A stretch of DNA of 64,000 bases from Ralstonia insidiosa (GTDB lineage Bacteria > Pseudomonadota > Gammaproteobacteria > Burkholderiales > Burkholderiaceae): NCBI RefSeq assembly GCF_008801405.1, contig NZ_VZPV01000001.1:1798001-1862000 (forward strand), read 5' to 3'. Shown in pieces: positions 55,610-63,170 of the stretch. Under the pieces are notes generated by a model. The model ran no database searches. It was not told the origin of the DNA and worked only from the letters and a program-made list of their open reading frames with translations. Within the stretch, counting starts at the first letter, position 1. Every line of letters starts with the position of its first letter. Position numbers and translations under genes: made by a program.

Positions 55610-57157
55610 ATGAGTCCCACACCCCGTCTGCTGGCCGCTGTCGACATGGGCTCCAACAGCTTTCGGCTGATGATCGGCCGCGTCGACGAAACCGTGACTG
55701 CCAATGGCACCAGCAGCAGCCAGATCTTCCAGGTCGATGCGCTGCGCGAGCCGGTGCGTTTGGCCGCCGGGCTTACGCAAGATAAATACCTGGATCAACC
55801 CGCACGCCGTCGTGGCGTTGACGCACTGCGCCGCTTTGGCGACCGCCTGCGCGACTTCTCGCCTGACCACGTGCGTGCAGTGGCCACCAACACGCTGCGC
55901 GTGGCCAAGAACGCGCAGGAGTTCTTGATCGAGGCGGAAGCTGCGCTCGGCTTCCCCATTGAAGTGATTGCCGGCCGTGAAGAGGCGCGCTTGATCTATC
56001 TCGGTGCATCGCACGATGCGCCGGCGTGTCAGGGCAACCGGCTGGTGGTCGACATCGGCGGCGGCTCCACCGAGTTCATCATCGGCAATGGCTACAAGCC
56101 CAAGCTGATGGAATCGCTCTACATCGGCTGCGTCTCGCACAGTCGCCATTTCTTCCCGAACGGCAACGTGGATGAGTACGCGATGAAGCAGGCCGAGCTG
56201 GCCGCGCGTCGCGAAATCCAGATTCTCGTGCAGCAGTACCGCACGGCCGGCTGGAACCAGGCAGTGGGCTCGTCGGGCACGGCGCGCGCGCTGGCCGAGC
56301 TGATCGAGCTCAACGGCTTTAATGACAAGAGCGAGAAGGGGAGCGCCCACGGTATCACCCGCGAAGGGCTGGAGCGCCTCAAGCGTGCGGTGATCAAGTC
56401 GGAGAATACCAACCGGCTGAAGTTGAGCGGCCTGAAGTCGGACCGCATTCCGGTGCTGCCGGGCGGCCTGTCGATCATGCTCGGCGTATTTGCCGAACTC
56501 GATATCGACCGCATGGACGTGACCGACGGCGCGCTGCGCCTGGGTGTGCTGTACGACCTGCTTGGCCGCAGCCACCACGAAGACATGCGCACGGTGACGA
56601 TCGAGCAGTTCATGCGTCGCTATAACGTCGATCGCTCGCAGGCCCATCGCGTGCGCGATGCGGCGACGGCGTTGCTGTCGCAGTTTCCCGATCCGCCCGA
56701 TGAGCGCCGTGAAGACAATCTTGCACTGCTCGGCTGGGCCGCAAACCTGCACGAGATCGGCATGAGCATCTCGCACAGTGGTTATCACAAGCACTCGGCC
56801 TACATTGCCAGCCATGCTGATATGCCGGGCTTCTCCAAGACCGACCAGGCACGTCTGGCGACGCTGCTGCTGGGGCATGCGGGCAAGCTCGGCAAGCTGT
56901 CGGGCGGCGGCAAGTTCTTGGATTGGCGGATGCTGTTCAGTCTGCGTCTGGCCTTTGTGCTGTGCCGCCGGCGCGGTGCGATCCAGTTGCCGGGTCTGAA
57001 GGTGCGCCAGAGCGAGGGCGAACTCAACGAAGGCGGCTTTGAGGTGGAGCTACCGAAGGGGTGGATCGAGCAGAATCCGCTGGTCGAGTACAGCCTCACG
57101 CAGGAAGCCGATGAATGGCAGCGCATCGGCCGTCGCTACAAGGTGACTTACGTATAG
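55610..57157 (+). CDS. ppx: exopolyphosphatase (Ppx/GppA family)
   Basis: 515 aa. The actin-like ATPase-fold phosphatase opens with AAVDMGSNSFRLMIGRV and contains VDIGGGSTEFIIG and the GSSGTARAL motif. The C-terminal HD-like domain has HEIGMSISHSGYHKHSAYI. It hydrolyses polyphosphate from the end; a pppGpp phosphohydrolase activity (GppA) is a family alternative, but linkage to ppk favours Ppx. Confidence 0.94.
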   Translation: MSPTPRLLAAVDMGSNSFRLMIGRVDETVTANGTSSSQIFQVDALREPVRLAAGLTQDKYLDQPARRRGVDALRRFGDRLRDFSPDHVRAVATNTLRVAKNAQEFLIEAEAALGFPIEVIAGREEARLIYLGASHDAPACQGNRLVVDIGGGSTEFIIGNGYKPKLMESLYIGCVSHSRHFFPNGNVDEYAMKQAELAARREIQILVQQYRTAGWNQAVGSSGTARALAELIELNGFNDKSEKGSAHGITREGLERLKRAVIKSENTNRLKLSGLKSDRIPVLPGGLSIMLGVFAELDIDRMDVTDGALRLGVLYDLLGRSHHEDMRTVTIEQFMRRYNVDRSQAHRVRDAATALLSQFPDPPDERREDNLALLGWAANLHEIGMSISHSGYHKHSAYIASHADMPGFSKTDQARLATLLLGHAGKLGKLSGGGKFLDWRMLFSLRLAFVLCRRRGAIQLPGLKVRQSEGELNEGGFEVELPKGWIEQNPLVEYSLTQEADEWQRIGRRYKVTYV

Positions 57158-57196
57158 CCCTTCGGTAATTCGGCACCTTGTGGTGCCGATCCAAAC

Positions 57197-57229
57197 AAAA
57201 CGGCCCGGTCTTTCGAACCGGGCCGTTTT
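57197..57229. terminator. bidirectional terminator between ppx and the olsB-like gene
   Basis: AAAACGGCCCGGT (57197-57209) / ACCGGGCCGTTTT (57217-57229), a 13-bp perfect stem whose ends supply T runs on both strands. The two genes converge on it. Confidence 0.9.
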
Positions 57230-57248
57230 GCTTTGCAGCGGTGAGTGA

Positions 57249-58082
57249 TCAGCCGCGCAGGAAGTGGCGTGCGTAGCGCGGGTTGATGTCCGACAGGCGC
57301 AGCAGCGTGAGGAAGTCGGCAACGTTGAAGTCAGGGTCCCAGGCCGGTGCGCCGCAGATGCGGGCGCCCAGGCGCAGGTAGCCCTTGACCAGCGCGGGCG
57401 GGTCGACTTCCAGGTTCTGGTTCAGCTCATCCACCGGCAGCGGTACGCGCGGGAAGGCGTGGTACTCGATCGGCGCCAACGAACCGTCGTCGACGAAACT
57501 GCGATACAGGCTTGCGGCAAAGTGACCGCCGTCACCCATCGACACGCTGGCGCAGCCCAGCATCGATTCAAAGCCGTAGCGCTGCATGTATTCACCCAGG
57601 CCCGCCCACAGCGCCATGATGACGCTGCCCGAACGGTAGTCGCGGTGCACGCACGAGCGGCCCAGTTCGACCATCTTCGGGCGCAGGTGCGTCAGGCGCA
57701 CGAGGTCGAATTCGGATTCGGAATACAGGCAGCCGATCTGCTTGGCCGCGTCCGGGCGCAGCACGCGGTAAGTGCCGACCACGCGCAGCGTTTTCTGGTC
57801 GCGCACGATCAGGTGATCGCACACGGCGTCGAACATGTCGACGTCGAGTTCTGCGTGGGCCGAGGGCAGGCGGGCGCCCATTTCCTCGGCAAAGACCTTG
57901 TAGCGCAGGCGTTGCGCCTCGGTCACTTCATCCTGGTGGCGCGCCCACGAAACGGCCAGAACAGGCTTGTCACGCGCCGGAACAGCGTCGGGTGAGCGAG
58001 GAAGGCCCCTCCGTGCGTTGCCTAGATTCAGGCTCGGCAGTGCATCGATCAACGGCTGGGTGGGCGTCGGCAGGTCTCGCAT
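57249..58082 (-). CDS. olsB: GNAT-fold acyltransferase, OlsB-like (ornithine lipid synthesis)
   Basis: 277 aa from the ATG at 58082. It matches the Acetyltransf_5/OlsB pattern: AEAQRLRYKVFAEEMGAR-type N-terminal motif (here EVTEAQRLRYKVFAEEMGAR), FDAVCDHLIVRD, a VGTYRVLRP segment, ELGRSCVHRDYRSGSVIMAL and GCASVSMGDGG. OlsB transfers a 3-hydroxyacyl group to ornithine to start ornithine-lipid synthesis, which many bacteria induce under phosphate starvation. Its neighbours (ppk, ppx, pst-pho) and a Pho-box-like promoter at 58123-58156 support that role. No olsA is in the window. A related N-acyl amino acid synthase is the main alternative. Confidence 0.8.
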   Translation of the reverse strand: MRDLPTPTQPLIDALPSLNLGNARRGLPRSPDAVPARDKPVLAVSWARHQDEVTEAQRLRYKVFAEEMGARLPSAHAELDVDMFDAVCDHLIVRDQKTLRVVGTYRVLRPDAAKQIGCLYSESEFDLVRLTHLRPKMVELGRSCVHRDYRSGSVIMALWAGLGEYMQRYGFESMLGCASVSMGDGGHFAASLYRSFVDDGSLAPIEYHAFPRVPLPVDELNQNLEVDPPALVKGYLRLGARICGAPAWDPDFNVADFLTLLRLSDINPRYARHFLRG

Positions 58083-58122
58083 TCGGATCCCCTAGGGTGG
58101 CTGAGGGTTGCTTTCGGGGGCG

Positions 58123-58156
58123 ATTCTAGAGACGCCGCATGACAGATCAGCGACAA
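58123..58156 (-). promoter_or_regulatory. Pho-box promoter of the olsB-like gene
   Basis: On the minus strand TTGTCGC-TGAT-CTGTCAT (58156-58139) is a 7-4-7 Pho box with a perfect second half. TAGAAT (58128-58123) follows after exactly 10 nt, as expected for a PhoB-activated -10. The gene starts 40 nt further on. A further TGTCAT lies upstream near 58202-58207. Confidence 0.65.
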
Positions 58157-58219
58157 AAGCGAGTCAATCGTGACCGTTGCGTGAATTTTGCGTGGCGTAA
58201 CTATGACAATGATGACGTG

Positions 58220-58693
58220 TCACACAAGATCCGGGTTGGCCACCGCGCGCAGCACGGTCTGCGCCTCGTCTTCGCGCATGCGGCGGCACAGCCACCACAC
58301 GGCGGCTTTCTTCACGCTCCAGTCCATTTCGACGCCCGCAATCAGCAGGCTGGCCAGGCGGCCGAGCCACGGCTGGTGGCCGACCAGCAGCAGGTTCGTG
58401 CTCGAGGGCCAGTCGATGGCCGCGAGGATGGCGCTGACATCCGCGCCCGGCGCAATGTCGGGCAACGTCTGGAAATGCTCGGTGAGGGCGCGTGCAGTCT
58501 GCTGCGTGCGCACGGCGGGACTGACCAGCACGCGCGTGTCTTCCGGCAGGCGAGGGCGCAGCCAGGCGGCCATTTTCTCGGCCTGCTTTTCGCCGCGCTT
58601 GGTCAGTTCACGTTGGAGATCGGTGCTGCGCTGGATGCGCAAGGATGCGGCCACGTCTTCGGCTTCGGCGTGGCGCCACAGGATGAGATTCAT
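58220..58693 (-). CDS. sixA: SixA-type phosphohistidine phosphatase
   Basis: 157 aa. It is a histidine-phosphatase-fold protein with the nucleophile in LILWRHAEA (Arg7-His8), ELTKRGEKQAEKMAAWL, the second Arg in SPAVRTQQTARAL and the second His in LLLVGHQPWLG. SixA removes phosphate from phosphohistidine; in E. coli it acts on the nitrogen phosphotransferase protein NPr. It lies upstream of the olsB-like gene on the same strand with a 137-nt gap that contains a separate promoter. Confidence 0.93.
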   Translation of the reverse strand: MNLILWRHAEAEDVAASLRIQRSTDLQRELTKRGEKQAEKMAAWLRPRLPEDTRVLVSPAVRTQQTARALTEHFQTLPDIAPGADVSAILAAIDWPSSTNLLLVGHQPWLGRLASLLIAGVEMDWSVKKAAVWWLCRRMREDEAQTVLRAVANPDLV

Positions 58694-58773
58694 GGAGCGG
58701 TTCTACGGGTGGTGCGAGATGGTACGGATACCGTGTTTATAGCACTGCCGTATGACACCATCTGCCGCCCAAA

Positions 58774-58810
58774 CAAAAACGGCTTACGCGATGAACGTAA
58801 GCTGTTTTTG
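58774..58810 (-). terminator. terminator of tRNA-Pro
   Basis: On the minus strand an imperfect stem (AGCTTACG with CGTAAGC, one mismatch allowed) of about 8-10 bp is followed by GTTTTTG. It begins about 16 nt after the tRNA 3' end. Confidence 0.7.
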
Positions 58811-58825
58811 TTGACTGCCAAATTT

Positions 58826-58902
58826 TGGTCGGAGCGGAGAGATTCGAACTCCCGACCCACTGGTCCCAAACCAGTTGCGCTACCAGGCTGCGCTACGCTC
58901 CG
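58826..58902 (-). tRNA. tRNA-Pro (anticodon TGG)
   Basis: 77 nt with encoded CCA. The acceptor stem CGGAGCG pairs with CGCTCCG, the anticodon stem ACTGG/CCAGT encloses TTTGGGA (anticodon TGG) and the T arm is GGGAGTTCGAATCTCTC-like. No integrated element follows it. Confidence 0.95.
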
Positions 58903-58937
58903 GAATCGTCGATTGTACCGCTTTCGCAACAGATTGG

Positions 58938-59759
58938 TCAAATCATTGTGCGAACGATCATTCCGAGGGCGACCACGCCGGCAAATGCAGCGAACCCCTG
59001 CTGCAGTGCCGGGCCGGCCAGATGCTTCGCAAAGCGGCGTCCGGCCAGCATGCCGGTCAGTGCGCCGGCGGCAAACGGCAGCGCGATATGCCAGTCGACA
59101 TGCCCGCCAATGGCCGATGCCACCACGCCGCCGGTGGAGACCAGCGCAATGACCGCCAGCGATGTGGCAACGATCGTCTGCATTGGCAGGTCAGTCGCGC
59201 GGCGCAAGGCCGGCACGATGACGAAACCGCCGCCCACGCCCAGCAACCCAGACAGGAACCCGGCGCCCATGCCCGATGCGGCCAGCGCGCGCGCGCACGG
59301 CAGCGTCCAGACCAGTTTGGCCGTTGTGGTGTCGAGGTGGCAGGGTGGCGCTGCATGTCGTGGAGCGTCTGCCGCAGGCGCTTCTGCGCGGGCCTGGCGG
59401 AACATGCGCACCGCCACATAGGCGAGCACGACGGCAAACAGCAGCGTCAACGGTGTATTCGGCACACGGTGCGCAACCCAGATGCCGAATGGCGATACCA
59501 CCACGCCGCACACCGCCATCAGCCCTGCGGCCTTGTAGCGGACCTTGCCTTCACGCAGGCCGAGCATGGCGCCCAGCCCCGCTGACAAGCCCACCGCCAG
59601 CAGTGCGATCGGCGCCGCCTCAGACACCGACAGGTGCAGCCCAAAGATCAGCAGCGGCACCGCGACGATGGCGCCACCCGCACCCGTGAGCGCCAGGATG
59701 AGCCCCACCACCGAACCCAGTCCCGCACTGACGATCCAGCCGATTTCCACTGGCGACAT
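58938..59759 (-). CDS. TauE/SafE-family sulfite (sulfur oxyanion) exporter
   Basis: 273 aa with about eight predicted helices. Two family repeats are seen: GSVVGLILALTGAGGAIVAV at the start and GAGFLSGLLGVGGGFVIVP in the second half. It lies 3 nt after the sqr-like gene, in the sulfide operon, so export of sulfite or thiosulfate formed by sulfide oxidation is the likely role (inference). Confidence 0.92.
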   Translation of the reverse strand: MSPVEIGWIVSAGLGSVVGLILALTGAGGAIVAVPLLIFGLHLSVSEAAPIALLAVGLSAGLGAMLGLREGKVRYKAAGLMAVCGVVVSPFGIWVAHRVPNTPLTLLFAVVLAYVAVRMFRQARAEAPAADAPRHAAPPCHLDTTTAKLVWTLPCARALAASGMGAGFLSGLLGVGGGFVIVPALRRATDLPMQTIVATSLAVIALVSTGGVVASAIGGHVDWHIALPFAAGALTGMLAGRRFAKHLAGPALQQGFAAFAGVVALGMIVRTMI

Positions 59760-59762
59760 GGT

Positions 59763-61028
59763 TTAGCGCCCCGAAGCTGCGGTTGGCCGCGCCAGCCATT
59801 CGCGTCCCTTGAGCAGCGCGTTCCAGTACAGCCAGGGCAGCAGCGTCTTCTTGAGCCACCAGGCGGACTTGCGTGCCACGGTGGGTGCCAGCGGAAAGGT
59901 CGGGAGCAGCTTGCCGCCGTAGCCGAACTCGGCCAGCACGACCTTGCCGCGCTCCACGGTAAGCGGGCAGGCGCCGTAGCCGTCGTAGCGCGTGGGCAGA
60001 GGCAGGCCTTCGCGATGCGCGAGCAGGTTCTCGGCGACCACGACGATCTGTTTGCGCACCGCAGCGGCTGTTTTGGCGTTGGGTGTGGAACTGGCATCGC
60101 CGAGCGAGAACACGTCGACGTGCCGCACATGCTGCAGCGTGGCCGGATCGACCTCACACCAGCCGGCAGCATCGCCCAGGCTGCTTTCGGCGATGAAGGC
60201 GGGCGGCACCTGCGGCGGCACCACGTGCAGCATGTCGAACGGCTTGGCAGTGCGCACGACTTCGCCGGCGGCATTCTTGTGCTCGAACCAGGCCATGCGT
60301 GCGGGGCCATCGACGGCCACCAGCGTGGAGCCGAATGCCAGCTTGGCGCGATAGCGCTCCACATAGCGCATGAGCGGCGGTACGAAGGCCTCGACGCCGA
60401 ACAGCGCTGGCCCGGCAAGGTTGAACTCCACGTTGACGCGGTCGAGCACACGTGTGCGTTGCCAGTGGTCGCACGCAAGGTACATCGCCTTTTGCGGTGC
60501 GCCAGCGCATTTGATCGGCATGGCCGGCTGCGTGAACAGCGCGCCGCCAGAGCGCAGGCTGCGCACCAAGGACCACGTGTATGGCGCCAAATCAAACCTA
60601 TAGTTGGACGTAACGCCGTTCTGGCCAAGTGCCGCTTCCAAGCCTTCAATGCGCTCCCACGCGAGACGCAGCCCCGGGCAGACGATCAGTTGGCGATAGG
60701 CAAGCGTCTGGCCGTTGTCGAGCTGCACGCGGTGCACATCGGCATCCACACGCGTAGCGGCTGCGCGAATGCGCCGCACGCCGGCCGGAAGCAGCGAATC
60801 GGTTTGTCGCGCCGTGGCCTTGGCATCGAACACGCCGCCACCCACAAGCGTCCACGCTGGCTGGTAGTAGTGCACGTCAGACGGCTCGACGATGGTGATG
60901 CCGAGTTGCGGGCGGCGTCGGCGCAGGCTGGCCGCCACGCCGATACCGGCAGCACCGCCGCCAAGAATGAGCACGTCACAGTCGACGGCAGGCAAGGACG
61001 CGGGCAAGGAGGGGGATTCGGAATGCAT
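59763..61028 (-). CDS. sqr: sulfide:quinone oxidoreductase, type II
   Basis: 421 aa FAD protein. The FAD motif is DVLILGGGAAGIGVAASL, followed by IVEPSDVHYYQPAWTLVGGG, typical of Sqr. Conserved cysteine segments are LIVCPGL, MPIKCAGAPQKAMYL and YDGYGACPLT, as in type II enzymes. The C-terminus (WWLKKTLLPWLYWNALLKG) is amphipathic and likely membrane-bound. It oxidises sulfide to persulfide or polysulfide and reduces quinone. It sits between the SqrR/BigR-type regulator gene and the TauE gene. Confidence 0.92.
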   Translation of the reverse strand: MHSESPSLPASLPAVDCDVLILGGGAAGIGVAASLRRRRPQLGITIVEPSDVHYYQPAWTLVGGGVFDAKATARQTDSLLPAGVRRIRAAATRVDADVHRVQLDNGQTLAYRQLIVCPGLRLAWERIEGLEAALGQNGVTSNYRFDLAPYTWSLVRSLRSGGALFTQPAMPIKCAGAPQKAMYLACDHWQRTRVLDRVNVEFNLAGPALFGVEAFVPPLMRYVERYRAKLAFGSTLVAVDGPARMAWFEHKNAAGEVVRTAKPFDMLHVVPPQVPPAFIAESSLGDAAGWCEVDPATLQHVRHVDVFSLGDASSTPNAKTAAAVRKQIVVVAENLLAHREGLPLPTRYDGYGACPLTVERGKVVLAEFGYGGKLLPTFPLAPTVARKSAWWLKKTLLPWLYWNALLKGREWLARPTAASGR

Positions 61029-61121
61029 GCAATGTCAGTTGGGGCTGCCGGGCAAACCGGCTGGTGCTTCGATGATTGGCACGGCGTTGGCGCATCACAA
61101 GCCGGTGCCATGCAGGGCGAC

Positions 61122-61484
61122 TTATCGGACGCTTCTCAGGACTTTGCCGCAGTACAGCGCAGACAGCGTCTGCATGATCTGGATGACCTCGAAGCTGGCC
61201 AGCCGGTAGTAGATGTACTTGCCCTCGCGGCGTGTGCTGACGAGGCCTTCATCGCGCAGCACGCCCAATTGCTGCGACAGGCTGGGCTGGTGCAGACCGA
61301 CCAGCGCTTCCAGCTCGCCGACATTGCGCTCGCCCTGTGTGAGCTGGCAGAGCAACAGCAGGCGGTCTTCATGCGCCATGGCTTTGAGTACCGCGCATGC
61401 CTGGGAAGCAGAGTCGCGCAGCATGGAGATGGCCGCTTCGGGGAGCGGCACAATGTCGGTCGGATCGGTCGTCGGGTCAGTCAT
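61122..61484 (-). CDS. bigR: ArsR-family sulfide/persulfide-responsive repressor (SqrR/BigR type)
   Basis: 120 aa from the ATG at 61484; the frame upstream to 61817 is antisense to the dioxygenase gene. The winged helix has ELEALVGLHQPSLSQQLGVL and REGKYIYYRLAS. Two cysteines, Cys46 (LLLLCQL) and Cys112 (LYCGKVL), are 66 residues apart, exactly the spacing of the sensing pair in SqrR (41/107) and BigR (42/108). Persulfide is thought to link them and release the operator. It diverges from the persulfide dioxygenase gene and heads the sqr-tauE operon. Confidence 0.92.
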   Translation of the reverse strand: MTDPTTDPTDIVPLPEAAISMLRDSASQACAVLKAMAHEDRLLLLCQLTQGERNVGELEALVGLHQPSLSQQLGVLRDEGLVSTRREGKYIYYRLASFEVIQIMQTLSALYCGKVLRSVR

Positions 61485-61530
61485 CGGGGCGCGGTGCGTG
61501 TTGTTCTGCCGGTCGCTCGGTGCGGCGCTA

Positions 61531-61559
61531 TTGGCAGACAGAATATCTGGCGATATTCT
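61531..61559. promoter_or_regulatory. repressor operator and promoter of the sulfide module
   Basis: Perfect 8-bp dyad AGAATATC-TGGC-GATATTCT (61540-61559) in the 108-bp gap between the divergent regulator and dioxygenase genes, similar to AT-rich BigR operators. For the dioxygenase, TTGGCA (61531-61536), a 17-nt spacer and TATTCT (61554-61559) make a promoter overlapping it; a TATAAA follows at 61560. Confidence 0.7.
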
Positions 61560-61592
61560 ATAAAAATATAGATTGTTTGCGGAAGCCCCAAC

Positions 61593-62453
61593 ATGCACGC
61601 CCAGATCGAACCATTTTTCGATACCGACACCTGCACCGTGACCTACGTGGTCCATGCGGGGCCGGGTACGCCGTGCGCTGTGATCGACTCGGTACTTGAT
61701 TACGACCCGAAATCCGGCCGTACGCGCACCCTGTCGGCCGACCGTGTGGCGGCCTTCATCGAGGCGCACGGGTTGCGCGTCGAATGGCTGCTGGAAACGC
61801 ACGCCCATGCCGATCACCTGTCGGCTGCGCCGTACCTGCGTGGCCGCTTTGGCGGACGCATCGCCATCGGCGAGCGTATTCGCGTGGTGCAGGGCGTGTT
61901 CAAGCCGATCTTCAACCTGGAGCCGTCATTTCAGCTCGACGGCTCGCAGTTTGACCACCTGTTCACGCCGGACGAGGTCTTCCACATTGGTGACCTGGAA
62001 GCGAGGGCGTTGGCCGTGCCGGGCCACACGCCGGCGGACATGGCCTATCAGGTGGGAGATGCCGTGTTCGTTGGTGACACGCTGTTCATGCCCGACGTGG
62101 GCACGGCGCGCTGTGATTTCCCCGGCGGTGATGCGGGTACGCTGTACCAGTCGATTCGCCGTCTGCTCGACTTGCCGGCCGACACGCGGCTCTACATGTG
62201 CCATGACTATCCGCCTGCAGGGCGTGAGGCCACTTGCCACACCACCGTGGCTGAACAGCGCCGCGCCAACATCCACGTGCGTGATGGCGTGACGCAGGAT
62301 GATTTCGTGCAGATGCGCACCAAGCGCGACGCCACGCTGGGCATGCCCACGCTGATGCTGCCGTCCATCCAGGTCAACATCCGCGCGGGCGCGCTGCCGC
62401 CGGCTGAACACAATGGCGTGCAGTATCTGAAGATTCCGCTCAACGCGTTGTAA
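61593..62453 (+). CDS. persulfide dioxygenase-like metallo-beta-lactamase (BLH/ETHE1 type)
   Basis: 286 aa. Metal-binding motif LLETHAHADHLSAAPYL, with further ligands in VPGHTPADMAY, VFVGDTLFMPDVGTARCDFP and MCHDYPPAG, the pattern of ETHE1 and of BLH in BigR operons. It oxidises glutathione persulfide to sulfite. Divergence from the repressor gene across a shared operator ties its expression to sulfide. Confidence 0.92.
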   Translation: MHAQIEPFFDTDTCTVTYVVHAGPGTPCAVIDSVLDYDPKSGRTRTLSADRVAAFIEAHGLRVEWLLETHAHADHLSAAPYLRGRFGGRIAIGERIRVVQGVFKPIFNLEPSFQLDGSQFDHLFTPDEVFHIGDLEARALAVPGHTPADMAYQVGDAVFVGDTLFMPDVGTARCDFPGGDAGTLYQSIRRLLDLPADTRLYMCHDYPPAGREATCHTTVAEQRRANIHVRDGVTQDDFVQMRTKRDATLGMPTLMLPSIQVNIRAGALPPAEHNGVQYLKIPLNAL

Positions 62454-62462
62454 GCGGCGGCA

Positions 62463-62498
62463 AAACGCCCTTCGGGGTCAGGCCCGAGGGGCGTTTGT
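62463..62498 (+). terminator. intrinsic terminator after the persulfide dioxygenase gene
   Basis: AAACGCCC...GGGCGTTT with an inner TCGGG/CCCGA stem, followed by GTTCTTTT, starting about 10 nt after the stop. Confidence 0.75.
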
Positions 62499-62591
62499 TC
62501 TTTTGACAAACAGCCGTCGATCACGCTGCGCGTGTTGCCGCCACCGCCTTGAGCTCGACAACGAGCGTGGGTCTGGCTAAAGGAGCCCGCC

Positions 62592-63170
62592 ATGTCCGTC
62601 CTGATATTGGGTCTGCTGATCTTCCTGGGCGTGCATTCCGTTCGCATTGTTGCGGAGGGATGGCGCAAGGCCTGGATCGCCCAGATGGGCGAGAAGGGCT
62701 GGAAAGGTGCGTACTCCGTCGCCTCCATCGTCGGGCTGGCGCTGGTTATCTGGGGATACGGTATCGCGCGGCACGAACCGCTCGTGCTGTGGACTCGGCC
62801 GGCGTGGGCGCCCCATCTTGCGGGCTTGCTGACACTGGCGGCGTTCATCCTCTTTGCGGCGGCGTACGTTCCGGGTAATCACTTCAAGGCGTGGGTCCGG
62901 CATCCGCAGGCGCTTAGCGTGGTGCTGTGGGCGCTGGCGCATTTGCTGGCAAATGGCACGTTGCATGCGGTCGTGTTGTTTGGCGCTTTCCTGGTCTGGG
63001 CGCTGGTCGATTTCGCGGCCGCGCGTCAGCGGGATCGCGTGGAAGGCGTGGTCTATCCCGGCGGGGTGCTTTCACGCGATGTGATTCCCGTTGTGATAGG
63101 CGTTGTCGCTTGGGGCGCGTTTGCGTTTTATCTTCACGCACGCTGGATTGGCGTGAACCCGATGGGGTAG
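62592..63170 (+). CDS. NnrU family membrane protein
   Basis: 192 aa with about five or six predicted membrane helices. Motifs of NnrU/isoprenoid-cyclase-like family: LLIFLGVHSVRIVAEGWR at the start and VPGNHFKAWVRHPQALSVVL in the middle, then HLLANGTLHAVVLFGAFLVW. AGGAG precedes the ATG. NnrU is linked to nitric oxide reductase in some bacteria, but no nor genes are nearby. It converges on the next gene with no gap at all. Confidence 0.88.
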   Translation: MSVLILGLLIFLGVHSVRIVAEGWRKAWIAQMGEKGWKGAYSVASIVGLALVIWGYGIARHEPLVLWTRPAWAPHLAGLLTLAAFILFAAAYVPGNHFKAWVRHPQALSVVLWALAHLLANGTLHAVVLFGAFLVWALVDFAAARQRDRVEGVVYPGGVLSRDVIPVVIGVVAWGAFAFYLHARWIGVNPMG

